Assembly: GCA_934668515.1 (NCBI GenBank)
Contig: CAKUNS010000016.1
Location: 1-40,954, forward strand
Direction: 5' to 3'
Length of the DNA stretch: 40,954 bases
Origin: an uncultured Eggerthellaceae bacterium
Lineage (GTDB): Bacteria > Actinomycetota > Coriobacteriia > Coriobacteriales > Eggerthellaceae
In this document: one piece after another, positions 33,117-40,063 of the stretch
Position numbering within the stretch: the stretch's first letter is position 1
Layout: every line of letters starts with the position of its first letter
Made by a program: the position numbers and the translations under genes
Notes under the pieces: model-generated
Told to the model about the DNA's origin: nothing
Database searches by the model: none
The model's input: the letters and a program-made list of their open reading frames with translations, nothing else

Positions 33117-33978
33117 TCAGCTGCAAAGTTGTTTTATCTGCCGAACGACCAGTTTATCTTGTTGTTTCAGCTGCACCTGCTTCTCCTCAAGCGCAATTCG
33201 GTCATCTCGCGCAAGGCTCTTTCCAGAACGAAGCGATCTGCCAACGTCCCACAGTTCCTTGCTTAGCGAATCTCTCCTTGCGACAAGTTCCGCCAAACGA
33301 GCTGCCCCCCCCAATAATCAGGGAAGCCGCCGAGCAACGAGACGATTTTCGACAGAAGAATATTGTGAGCAACCCTGTCGAAATACGCACGCAAGTTGCC
33401 TTTCGGAATTCCGTCGAAAGAGAGAGCGTCAAGGAATGGCGCCAGAGCCTCGTCACCTGGATAGAAAACTCCCGTGCTTACAAACGGCGCAGCAGCGAAC
33501 ACCCCGTGTTCCGGCGAGGGGTCACCAACCCAAACAGCAGAAATGCACGCGCCATTGAAATCGCCAAACAAAATGATTGCGGGGTTCGAAAAGCGCTCGG
33601 CAACATAGCGCTCCATCTTCTCGCAAGTGCGCGAATCTCCTAAGTCGCAACGAAAAAAATCGATCTGATGAACGCTGGCGCCGCATTTGCCACGCCGCGA
33701 AGAACTGCCATCAAGATCCCGCAGAACCGCGAAACGCGCAAGCGAAAATGACCCCTCACCGTCATCGACGGAACCACCCAGGTCATCATCTAAACAGTAA
33801 GCCGCAGCTGGCAGCCGAAATACGCCCTCTCAACTGAAACCCCGATACCCATCCGGATATTTCCGATATCCAAAACCCAACATTGACTCTTCCTCCGCTT
33901 CCTATATTCCACCAGTGATATATCATTCAGCTCGTAAGTGAGGCTTCGCGCACCCAACAGGGCGACTGAGCCGAGCAA
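33117..33978 (-). pseudogene. Frameshifted gene of unknown family (two breaks)
   Basis: Three overlapping open stretches read as one protein. 33978-33790 gives ...GNIRMGIGVSVE. From about 33829 a second frame continues GVFRLPAAAYCLDDDLGG ... RFAVLRDLDGSS ... MERYVAERFSNPAIILFGDF ... KIVSLLGGFPDYW. After the run of eight G (33305-33312) the third frame gives AARLAELVARRDSLSKELWD ... RQIKQLCS. In the middle frame the protein would stop within 15 codons of the G8 tract. The composite of ~285 residues is unrecognised. Causes are either decay, shown by two separate shifts, or a slippage (phase-variable) tract plus one mutation; a sequencing slip cannot be excluded. The true start is unknown. Confidence 0.65.
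33305..33312 (-). repeat. G8 homopolymer inside the broken gene
   Basis: Eight C on plus (G on the coding strand), exactly where the reading frame switches in the gene at 33117-33978. Confidence 0.85.
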
Positions 33979-34004
33979 TGCGCCGCCGAACTAAGGAGCG
34001 CCCA

Positions 34005-35756
34005 ATGAACATCCTGGCAATCAACGGCAGCCCCAAGGGCGAACGAAGCAACACGTGGCGCTTGGCCAGTGCTTTCTTGCAGGGAATCACCACGCAAGAA
34101 GAGAGCGCCCGTGGGCAGGCACCCGTAATTGAAACCCTGAACGTCGGCGCGCTTGATATCAAACCCTGCTTGGGCTGCTTCTCATGCTGGAGCAAAACGC
34201 CGGGAACGTGTTGCATTCGCGACGACATGCAGTTGGTTATCCGAAAGATTCTGTGGGCCGACGTGGTTGTTTGGAGTTTCCCCTTGTACTACTTCGGGCT
34301 GCCCGGCCCACTGAAGAATCTGATCGACCGCCAGCTTCCCATGTCGCTTCCCTTCATGAGCGCCGAGACGGAAAGCGGCGGTCACCCGTCGCGCTACGAT
34401 ATGAGCGGCAAGCGCACGGTAGTGGTTTCGACCTGCGGTTTCTACACCGCAAAGGGCAACTACAGCGGCGTGACCGATCTGTTCGACCGGCTTTGCGGCA
34501 AAGGCGGCTACACCACCATCTTTTGCGGGCAGGGCGAGCTTTTCCGTGTGAAAGAGCTGTTCGAGCGCACCGACGAGTACCTTTCTTGGGTCAGGAAAGC
34601 CGGCGAGGAGTTCGCGGGCGGCCTCCCGACCGGCGCGGTTGGCGCGGGTGCTGCGGCTGGCTCGAGCGACACGCACGGCAGCCGCAGCGGCGACGGCATC
34701 TCCAGCGAAACCCGCAGCAAGCTTGACCAAGACCTGTTCCCGCGCGATATCTTCGAGGCAATGGCCGACGCCAGTTGGGGCATTGGCAAGTCTGGCGAAA
34801 AGGAAGACCCCAGCCTGGTGTTCACCCGCCAAATGGCGGCACTGTATCGCAAGCAGGCCTGGCCAGGGCACGACCTTGTGCTGGACATGCACTACACCGA
34901 TATCGAAAAGACTTACCGCGTTGTCCTTGGGGCAAGCGGAAGCCGCGTTGAGGAAGAGCCCGCCGAAGGGTTCGCCACGGAATTCACTACGCGGATCAAC
35001 ACGCCGTTCGATGTTTGGCGCTCGATTGCCAGCGGCGAGATCGCCGGCGACGAAGCGCTGATGAAACACCTGTACTCGGTTGAGGGCGACTTCGATCTGA
35101 TGATGCACTGGGACGATTACTTCGGAGCCGCGAACGCCGGCGCAGGTTCGGGTGCGGGCGGCAACACGGGCAAAGCCGAGGTCGCAAGCTCCAGCGGCGA
35201 AAACGTAAGCGAGTCCAAAACCAACATGCTGCTGCTTCTGATTCCCTGGATCGTCTTCTGGGTTGCGGCCGCCATCGACAGCTTCTGGGGCAGCTTGACT
35301 AGCATGGCGGTATGTATTCTGCTGCCTGTTCTGATGCGTCGCACGAAGGCCACCATGTACGACCAGATTTCTGCTGTGGCAGTTGGGGCGTGCTCCATCT
35401 CGCTGCTGACAGGGGCCTCCCCCGTTCTGATTATCCCCGCGTCGTACTTCCTGTTTGGGGCGATGTGGACGGCCACGTGCTTCGCGAAGATTCCGCTGAC
35501 CGCGCACTACTCCAAGAACAGCTACAACGGCGACGCGGCGCTGCGCAACCCGATTTTCATGAGGACAAACCGCATCCTGACCGCGGCGTGGGGCGTGCTT
35601 TACCTGATCACGCCCATTTGGACGTACTTTATCATGCAGACGGACGCGGCCAGCTTTGTTGGCGCCATCAATTCGGTGCTTCCCGCGCTGATGGGCGTCT
35701 TCACCGCATGGTTTCAGAAGTGGTACCCGCGCCATATCGCCCGCGGAGGACGTTAG
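34005..35756 (+). CDS. Triple fusion: Isf-like flavodoxin-fold reductase + SCP2-like domain + membrane domain
   Basis: A 583-residue protein. Residues 1-205 form an NADPH-dependent FMN reductase/flavodoxin-2 fold (ILAINGSPKGERSNTWRLA, ADVVVWSFPLYYFGLPGPLK). They contain C55-x2-C58-x2-C61-x7-C69, the compact cysteine motif of iron-sulfur flavoproteins, so an Fe-S cluster is possible. After a Gly/Ser linker, residues ~275-375 look like an SCP2 sterol/lipid-carrier fold (IEKTYRVVLGAS, TTRINTPFDVWRSIASGEIA, LMKHLYSVEGDFDLMMHWDDYFG). Residues ~405-570 hold five or six hydrophobic segments. RBS AAGGAGCGCC fixes ATG 34005. A membrane-bound redox enzyme acting on a lipophilic substrate (e.g. quinone or sterol-like) is a reasonable guess. 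No operon partner. Confidence 0.8.
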   Translation: MNILAINGSPKGERSNTWRLASAFLQGITTQEESARGQAPVIETLNVGALDIKPCLGCFSCWSKTPGTCCIRDDMQLVIRKILWADVVVWSFPLYYFGLPGPLKNLIDRQLPMSLPFMSAETESGGHPSRYDMSGKRTVVVSTCGFYTAKGNYSGVTDLFDRLCGKGGYTTIFCGQGELFRVKELFERTDEYLSWVRKAGEEFAGGLPTGAVGAGAAAGSSDTHGSRSGDGISSETRSKLDQDLFPRDIFEAMADASWGIGKSGEKEDPSLVFTRQMAALYRKQAWPGHDLVLDMHYTDIEKTYRVVLGASGSRVEEEPAEGFATEFTTRINTPFDVWRSIASGEIAGDEALMKHLYSVEGDFDLMMHWDDYFGAANAGAGSGAGGNTGKAEVASSSGENVSESKTNMLLLLIPWIVFWVAAAIDSFWGSLTSMAVCILLPVLMRRTKATMYDQISAVAVGACSISLLTGASPVLIIPASYFLFGAMWTATCFAKIPLTAHYSKNSYNGDAALRNPIFMRTNRILTAAWGVLYLITPIWTYFIMQTDAASFVGAINSVLPALMGVFTAWFQKWYPRHIARGGR

Positions 35757-35904
35757 GGGATTGAGGCACTGGGCGAAGCTCCTTGCCCTCTAATAACTTT
35801 TTTCGCCCTAAAGTGTCGTTAGCGTTCCCGCAGAGACCCCAACAACCGATAGCGAGCAAACTTCGAATCAAGAAGCCACGATGCCGCGGGAAAACGACGA
35901 ACTA

Positions 35905-36813
35905 TTAATCGATCGACATTTCTAGCCACGGCTTCCAAAAGGGGCACTCTTCCCATCCTTTTGCAAAGCCCATCTTTCTTTTATCGATTTCTGAATGTTC
36001 ATCGAAAAGCCGAAACAACCTTTTGCGCCAACCAGTCTGAGGCGCGACTTGCTCCAAGAGATAACTCAATATAGTGAGCATGCAAAAGATGCGATCGGGC
36101 GAGACGTCAAAAGGCTCATGCCAACGAATGTCATCCTTGGGGATCATGGGCCTATTGCCCATAACGCGATTCCAAAGTCTGCCATGATGGGCGCAGATAT
36201 TGCGAGTTGTGTTCAACGCAACAAGCCAAGACTCCAAAACCTTCGCAGCTAAACCGAGCTTGTTTGCCAAGCTTCTTCTAATCTCAACGGAGGAGCCTCT
36301 ATAGAGGGTGAGCATCTGTCCAAAATCCATTGTATTGACAAGCACCCAATACGGCGGCAATTCATGGCAGTCGCCATATTTCTCTTTGAAATGCAGAATG
36401 AAAGGTTCGCGCGAGCGCTCTGCTTCCTTTTTGCACCTCCCTAGGAACTTTTCATAATCTTCTTTATTTAGCCTTGGTAAATTATCAGAATCGAGGAATC
36501 CGAATGGACCGGTTTGCCCTGCAAGCTCATATGCAAGTTGCGTTCTGAAATAAACCTCAACTCGTTCGATTGCATCTAGCACCACTAAGCGAAATTGACG
36601 ATCGAAGGTATAAATATCCCAGACTTCCTGAAACGTTGTTCCCGGCCTAAATGAATCATCCTCGTTCTTGAAGATATGCCAATATCCGCTTAAACGGTAA
36701 TACCCAACGTCAACAAGATGCTCCCGGATCTCTTCCCTATCACCTTGCATTCCTCGGCTCACCAGAAGATCCACTTGTTCGTCAAAGGTAGTAAAGGGCT
36801 TTGTGTACTCCAT
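35905..36813 (-). CDS. Abi_2-family (AbiD/AbiF-like) HEPN protein
   Basis: A predicted abortive-infection RNase-type protein of 302 residues with the family landmarks DVGYYRLSGYWHIF (35-48), DIYTFDRQFRLVVLDAIERVEVYFRT (66-91) and the HEPN catalytic motif R-x4-H: R204-N-I-C-A-H209 followed by HGRLWNR. Abi_2 proteins are HEPN RNases; AbiF-type members have been linked to adjacent structured small RNAs and to the origin of Cas13. ATG 36813 has the RBS AAGGAGCTCTG. Immediately upstream, between the RBS and the presumed promoter, sits a complete intrinsic terminator. The gene is monocistronic and lies in an accessory stretch. The target RNA and the activator are unknown. Confidence 0.88.
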   Translation of the reverse strand: MEYTKPFTTFDEQVDLLVSRGMQGDREEIREHLVDVGYYRLSGYWHIFKNEDDSFRPGTTFQEVWDIYTFDRQFRLVVLDAIERVEVYFRTQLAYELAGQTGPFGFLDSDNLPRLNKEDYEKFLGRCKKEAERSREPFILHFKEKYGDCHELPPYWVLVNTMDFGQMLTLYRGSSVEIRRSLANKLGLAAKVLESWLVALNTTRNICAHHGRLWNRVMGNRPMIPKDDIRWHEPFDVSPDRIFCMLTILSYLLEQVAPQTGWRKRLFRLFDEHSEIDKRKMGFAKGWEECPFWKPWLEMSID

Positions 36814-36828
36814 CAGAGCTCCTTGCAT

Positions 36829-36870
36829 AAAAAAGACCCGCCAGTGAGCTTGCATCAGAGGCCGGCGGGT
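36829..36870 (-). terminator. Intrinsic terminator in the 5' leader of the Abi gene
   Basis: On the minus strand ACCCGCC (36870-36864) pairs with GGCGGGT (36842-36836), loop 21 nt, followed by T6 (36834-36829). It ends 15 bp before the Abi start codon, so it acts as attenuator or as the 3' end of a short RNA. Confidence 0.75.
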
Positions 36871-36882
36871 TTACTAAAAATA
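36829..36882 (-). ncRNA. Candidate small RNA upstream of the Abi gene
   Basis: A transcript starting a few bases after the minus-strand -10-like TAAAAT (36887-36882) would be a ~45-nt hairpin RNA ending in the T6 terminator. Its loop contains CTCTGATGCAAG, and the Abi ribosome-binding leader (36828-36811) contains ATGCAAGGAGCTCTGATG; both segments share CTCTGATG and ATGCAAG. The loop AGCTC could pair with the AGCT around the RBS. No RNA evidence exists; this rests on position and sequence symmetry. Confidence 0.4.
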
Positions 36883-37021
36883 TTTTAGCATCAAGCAAAG
36901 TTTTTTTAAGCTTCTTCAGCAAATGGAACATCCTCCATTCCATCTTCACCACAACTTATCGAATAACGCCGAGTTTTCGCGTCGTCAGGCGCTCATACGC
37001 GCAAGCCTCAAATGCACGGGA

Positions 37022-37050
37022 GGGCACTGCAATTTGCAGCGCCCTTTTTC
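37022..37050 (+). terminator. Plus-strand terminator with no plus-strand gene
   Basis: GGGC-CTGCA-ATT-TGCAG-GCCC with one A/C mismatch, then TTTTT. It lies right after the stop of the minus-strand 211-aa gene, but the T run is on the plus strand. It may end an unannotated plus-strand RNA from the 36.9-37.0 kb gap, or work as an imperfect bidirectional element. Confidence 0.55.
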
Positions 37051-37055
37051 ACAAG

Positions 37056-37688
37056 CTACTCGAAAGCATTCGGCATGACGATTTCGCCATTGCTCCAAAC
37101 AAGAGGCAAGCCAACTTCGTGTATTGCGTACAGCAAGTTCACCAGCTCGTCCGGCGCATAATTGTCGCCGTCGCACTCGAAGTATCGATTGCCCGCGTAG
37201 ACACTCATCGTCCATGAATACCCGTCAAGGACATCGTAGTTTGCGAAACGTTCAGTCCATCTATCCGCATGGGTTGCGAAAACCGCAGACAGCAGCTTCG
37301 ACACGTCCGCGCTTTCGACGAGGGAAACTTCCTTCGTCTCGAAGCCCCTGCTAAAGTGCCGGCTATTCACGCTTGCTCGCACGGCATCGCCTTCACGCCT
37401 GATCACAACGACAGGCGATATTAGAAAAGCACGCTGCTGATAGGCCGAGACGACCAGCATGTCGAAGCTTTTGAAAACCGCCTTCCGCTCTGCGCCACTA
37501 ACTTCTACCAGCTCGTCGAGATCCAACAGCGAAAACGTGCGGAGAAGCAAGTCTTCTTCGTCGGGCAGAGCATTACGCTGCCACCCATCAAGCTCAACCT
37601 CGCAGTGATCGCTGCCAGAATGCCAATCAACGATGGTTCCGTACAACCCAGTAGCTTTGACCCTTACACGCCCGTGTTCCTTGAGCAT
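37056..37688 (-). CDS. Hypothetical protein, partner of the zinc-ribbon gene
   Basis: Not recognised; 211 residues, soluble. The N-terminus GRVRVKATGLYGTIVDWHSG with DHCEVELDGW is a small β-barrel-like (SH3/KOW-type) segment. The remainder has ISPVVVIRREGDAVRASVNS and a C-terminal DYELVNLLYAI-type helix with a preceding NRYFECDGDNYAPDE. The start at 37688 has AAGGGG at 6-bp spacing; the frame is open to 37748 but that part overlaps the upstream gene. The stop of the upstream gene is 14 bp away, so the two genes are co-transcribed. Such small linked pairs often belong to immunity-type gene islands, but this is only a suggestion. Confidence 0.7.
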   Translation of the reverse strand: MLKEHGRVRVKATGLYGTIVDWHSGSDHCEVELDGWQRNALPDEEDLLLRTFSLLDLDELVEVSGAERKAVFKSFDMLVVSAYQQRAFLISPVVVIRREGDAVRASVNSRHFSRGFETKEVSLVESADVSKLLSAVFATHADRWTERFANYDVLDGYSWTMSVYAGNRYFECDGDNYAPDELVNLLYAIHEVGLPLVWSNGEIVMPNAFE

Positions 37689-37702
37689 TTCATGCCCCTT
37701 AG

Positions 37703-38152
37703 CTAGTCCCAACATCCCATTAGCAATTGCGCGTTCTCGCCGCCACAATTAGGGCAACCGTCGTCAACCTGCTTCTGGCACAAAGCCAACAGCTCGTCAT
37801 CGCTCATGGGGACCCGGTCGCCCCAGAAGGCGAGCTCCTCGCCGCACGCTTCGCAGCTGTCGGGCTTGATATAGTAGGTAAGCCATCCGCTTCTGCTGCC
37901 GTCGTCGACCTTGAAGGCGCTGCCTTCGATAATGCCATCGCAATTGGGACACCTGTAGAAGACATGCTCTTCGAAAACAATCCACCCCTCTGGGATTCCG
38001 TCGCCAAGCAGTCTTTTCATAGCGGGGCCGTAAAACCCGTCCTTCGAGCGTAAAACGAAGTCGGAATCGTTGAAGCTCATCATTCCGCTTCCAGAGTAGA
38101 AACTATTACCCGCCCCGCAGTCCTTGCAAAACCATCCGACAATATTCCCCAT
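37703..38152 (-). CDS. Zinc-ribbon protein, first gene of a two-gene operon
   Basis: 149 residues with four C-x2-C knuckles: CKDC (9-12), CPNC, CEAC and CPNC near the C-terminus, so two zinc sites of ribbon type are likely. Between them lie the FRLRSKDGFYGPAMKRLL-like helix and WIVFEEHVFYR. It is soluble, with no signal. The ATG has only a weak ribosome site (GAGAGG about 12 bp upstream). The following gene starts 14 bp after its stop. The function is unknown; the zinc ribbons suggest nucleic acid or protein binding. Confidence 0.7.
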   Translation of the reverse strand: MGNIVGWFCKDCGAGNSFYSGSGMMSFNDSDFVLRSKDGFYGPAMKRLLGDGIPEGWIVFEEHVFYRCPNCDGIIEGSAFKVDDGSRSGWLTYYIKPDSCEACGEELAFWGDRVPMSDDELLALCQKQVDDGCPNCGGENAQLLMGCWD

Positions 38153-38287
38153 TTACGTCACGCCCTCTCGTTTCGCAACACTCACAGCGACCCGTTAGCC
38201 AGCCGCTAACACTTCACCTCACGAGCATTATCCCACGTCAGTGAAGTGGTAACTGTACCTTGCATGGGACAGCAAGACCGACAATGC

Positions 38288-38327
38288 AAAACAGCCCTGA
38301 ACCGTTCTTCCAGTCCAGGGCTGTTTT
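38288..38327. terminator. Bidirectional terminator after the ferredoxin gene
   Basis: Perfect 12-bp stem AAAACAGCCCTG / CAGGGCTGTTTT with a 16-nt loop; the A/T ends serve both strands. It lies between the ferredoxin stop and the zinc-ribbon gene promoter. Confidence 0.85.
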
Positions 38328-38361
38328 CCAACCGCAAAGGGCAAATCGAGAAACAAGCAGG

Positions 38362-39087
38362 CTAATCCAAGATGCGGCCGTCGAGCGAGAACGTGACAAC
38401 TTGCCAAGGGATGAACTTCCCCGACGCACGCAGGGCTTTGACGGCCATGCGCTCCAAACCGCCGCAGCATGGGACCTCCATGCGCGTGATGGTGACGCTT
38501 TTGATGTCGTTGTTCGCAATGATCTCGGTCAGTTTCTCGGAATAATCGATGCCGTCAAGCTTCGGGCAGCCAACAAGGCAAACTTTGTTGCGGATGAAAT
38601 CAGCATGGAAGTTGCCGTACGAGAACGCGCAGCAGTCGGCGGCAATAAGCAGGTTGGCGCTTTGGAAATACGGGGCCTGCGTAGGAGCCAACTTGATCTG
38701 CACGGGCCAATTGCGAAGCTGCGAGGGCGCGCTTTGCGCCGCAGTAGATCGGGCGGTTTCATTCGCGCCGGTATCCTTCCCCGCTGTGCGATCGAACGCC
38801 CGAACAGCCGATCCAGGGCAGGCGCCGGCCGGCCCGCCGTGGGTCTTCGCCTCGGATTCCCTTTCGCGCTTGCTGCGCTCAACTGCCGCTTCGTCGTACG
38901 CCGCCGCCTCGCGCTCGACAAACGAGATAGCGCCCTGGGGACAACCCGGCAAACAGTCGCCGAAACCGTCGCGCACAAGCCTGGCCTTCCCGTTAACGAT
39001 CTCGATAGCCCCCTCGTGGCACGCTTCGGCGCAAATTCCGCAGCCGTCGCACTTCTCCTGGTCGATCTGTATGATTTTACGAATCAT
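38362..39087 (-). CDS. Ferredoxin-like iron-sulfur protein of the HCP-associated type
   Basis: 241 residues. An N-terminal 4Fe-4S module has C13-x2-C16-x2-C19-x3-C23 (CDGCGICAEAC). The second cluster region reads RDGFGDCLPGCPQGAISFVERE. In the usual family form C-D-G-x-G-x-C-L-P-x-C-P the first cysteine is a ligand; here it is Arg, so the second cluster may be lost or changed. A disordered Ala/Glu/Gly linker (70-125) joins to a C-terminal domain with CCAFSYGNFH, CLVGCPKLDG and EVPCCGG. RBS AAGGGGAGG. It is divergent from the Crp/Fnr gene, the usual pairing in anaerobes where the regulator responds to redox or nitrosative stress. Confidence 0.85.
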   Translation of the reverse strand: MIRKIIQIDQEKCDGCGICAEACHEGAIEIVNGKARLVRDGFGDCLPGCPQGAISFVEREAAAYDEAAVERSKRERESEAKTHGGPAGACPGSAVRAFDRTAGKDTGANETARSTAAQSAPSQLRNWPVQIKLAPTQAPYFQSANLLIAADCCAFSYGNFHADFIRNKVCLVGCPKLDGIDYSEKLTEIIANNDIKSVTITRMEVPCCGGLERMAVKALRASGKFIPWQVVTFSLDGRILD

Positions 39088-39142
39088 GCCTCCCCTTTCG
39101 TCGTCTGAACTGGCTGCATGATACGAAAAACGTACTATCCTG

Positions 39143-39162
39143 TATGTTGTAACTACAACATA
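39143..39162. promoter_or_regulatory. Perfect 20-bp Crp/Fnr-type palindrome
   Basis: TATGTTGTA-AC-TACAACATA, arms of 9 bp exact. It lies 21 bp before the Crp/Fnr start and 55 bp from the ferredoxin start, so it can repress or activate both divergent genes. Confidence 0.8.
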
Positions 39163-39182
39163 TGCTTGCGAATCGAGGAATC

Positions 39183-39839
39183 ATGGAGCGAAGCGAGTTT
39201 CTGGCGACGACGCAGCTGTTCCGCGGGTCGAACCCCCAGGAAATCCAGGCCATGCTTGGTTGCCTTGCCGCACGCGAACGCCGATACAAGGCAGGTGCGC
39301 GAATCCACCGGATGGGCGACGTCATTGCAACGGCGGGGATTGTTCTTGAAGGAAGCGTGCGCATCGAGAGCGTTGACCGCTGGGGCAATGTCAGCGTGCT
39401 TGGCGTGAAAAAGGTGGGCGAAATGTTCGGCGAGGCATATGCCGCCGTGCCCAACGAGCCGCTTATGGTGGACGTTGTTGCAGCGGAAGATACGGCCGTC
39501 TTGTTCCTGAACCTTGCGAAAATGCTGACAACCTGCACCCGCGCGTGCCCGCATCACGCTAGAGTCAGCGCAAGCGTGACGGCGATCATCGCGCGTCAGA
39601 GCCTTAACCTCTCGCGCCGCATTCTGCATGTTGCCCCGAAAACGATCCGCGGCAAAGTGTTGGCGTATTTGTCCGACGTCGCCGAGCGAACGGGCGAAAA
39701 CGAGTTCGACATTCCCTTCGATCGCCAACAGCTTGCCGACTATCTGGGAGTCGACCGCAGCGCCCTTTCCGCCGAACTCTCGCGCATGCGGAAGGCCGGG
39801 CTTATCGAGACGCGCCGAAGCCACTTCGTTTTGAAGTGA
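39183..39839 (+). CDS. Crp/Fnr-family transcriptional regulator
   Basis: A 218-residue regulator. Residues 10-120 form the cyclic-nucleotide-binding-fold sensor (FLATTQLFRGSNPQEIQAML, GAGIVLEGSVRIESVDRWG, GEMFGEAYAAVPNEP). Residues 140-218 form the HTH_Crp domain (FDRQQLADYLGVDRSALSAE, LSRMRKAGLIETRR). No Fnr cysteine cluster is evident at the N-terminus, but the sensor contains TTCTRAC with C-x3-C, which could be redox-active. The start at 39183 has GAGGAATC; the upstream ATG at 39162 has none and would place the operator inside the gene. It is divergent from the ferredoxin-like gene. It resembles HcpR-like regulators by context only; the ligand is unknown. Confidence 0.9.
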   Translation: MERSEFLATTQLFRGSNPQEIQAMLGCLAARERRYKAGARIHRMGDVIATAGIVLEGSVRIESVDRWGNVSVLGVKKVGEMFGEAYAAVPNEPLMVDVVAAEDTAVLFLNLAKMLTTCTRACPHHARVSASVTAIIARQSLNLSRRILHVAPKTIRGKVLAYLSDVAERTGENEFDIPFDRQQLADYLGVDRSALSAELSRMRKAGLIETRRSHFVLK

Positions 39840-39841
39840 CG

Positions 39842-39874
39842 GTTGGGCGGGAGCGTTTGAACGGCGCTTGAGCG
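39842..39874 (+). repeat. Three 11-bp units after the Crp gene
   Basis: GTTGGGCGGGA, GCGTTTGAACG, GCGCTTGAGCG; the last two differ at two positions. They match in period and GTTGG head the 8621 and 16399 arrays. Confidence 0.45.
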
Positions 39875-39989
39875 TCCTTCGCGCTACCTTCTTACCGCAG
39901 TTCAGAATTCCAACGAGCCAGCCTTCACCCGACCTGCCGTATACAAGCAACGCATAGCGATTGGCTCCAAATTGTTCAGACTCGCAGCA

Positions 39990-39997
39990 CCCCCCCC
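39990..39997. repeat. C8 homopolymer upstream of the DUF4143 remnant
   Basis: Eight C directly before the tandem palindromes; a likely slippage site. Confidence 0.8.
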
Positions 39998-40014
39998 TCA
40001 AAATCATGCCACCT

Positions 40015-40063
40015 GTTCAGTATATTGAACGGTTTTGCTATCAATCTGTTCGATATACCGAAC
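40015..40063. promoter_or_regulatory. Two tandem 16-bp palindromes, 33 bp apart
   Basis: GTTCA-GTATAT-TGAAC (40015-40030) and GTTCG-ATATAC-CGAAC (40048-40063), within a 20-bp repeat CTGTTC-N8-GAACGG. They look like operators for a dimeric regulator placed before a now broken gene. Confidence 0.6.

Noticed and set aside
34182..35735. 517-codon open frame on minus, opposite the flavoprotein fusion
   Set aside because: The plus-strand frame has recognisable domains and a perfect RBS; the minus frame is a low-complexity Arg/Gly/Ala-rich shadow.
35905..36813. Cas13 or CRISPR effector
   Set aside because: Only one HEPN motif and ~300 residues, with no repeats nearby; it is an Abi_2 protein.
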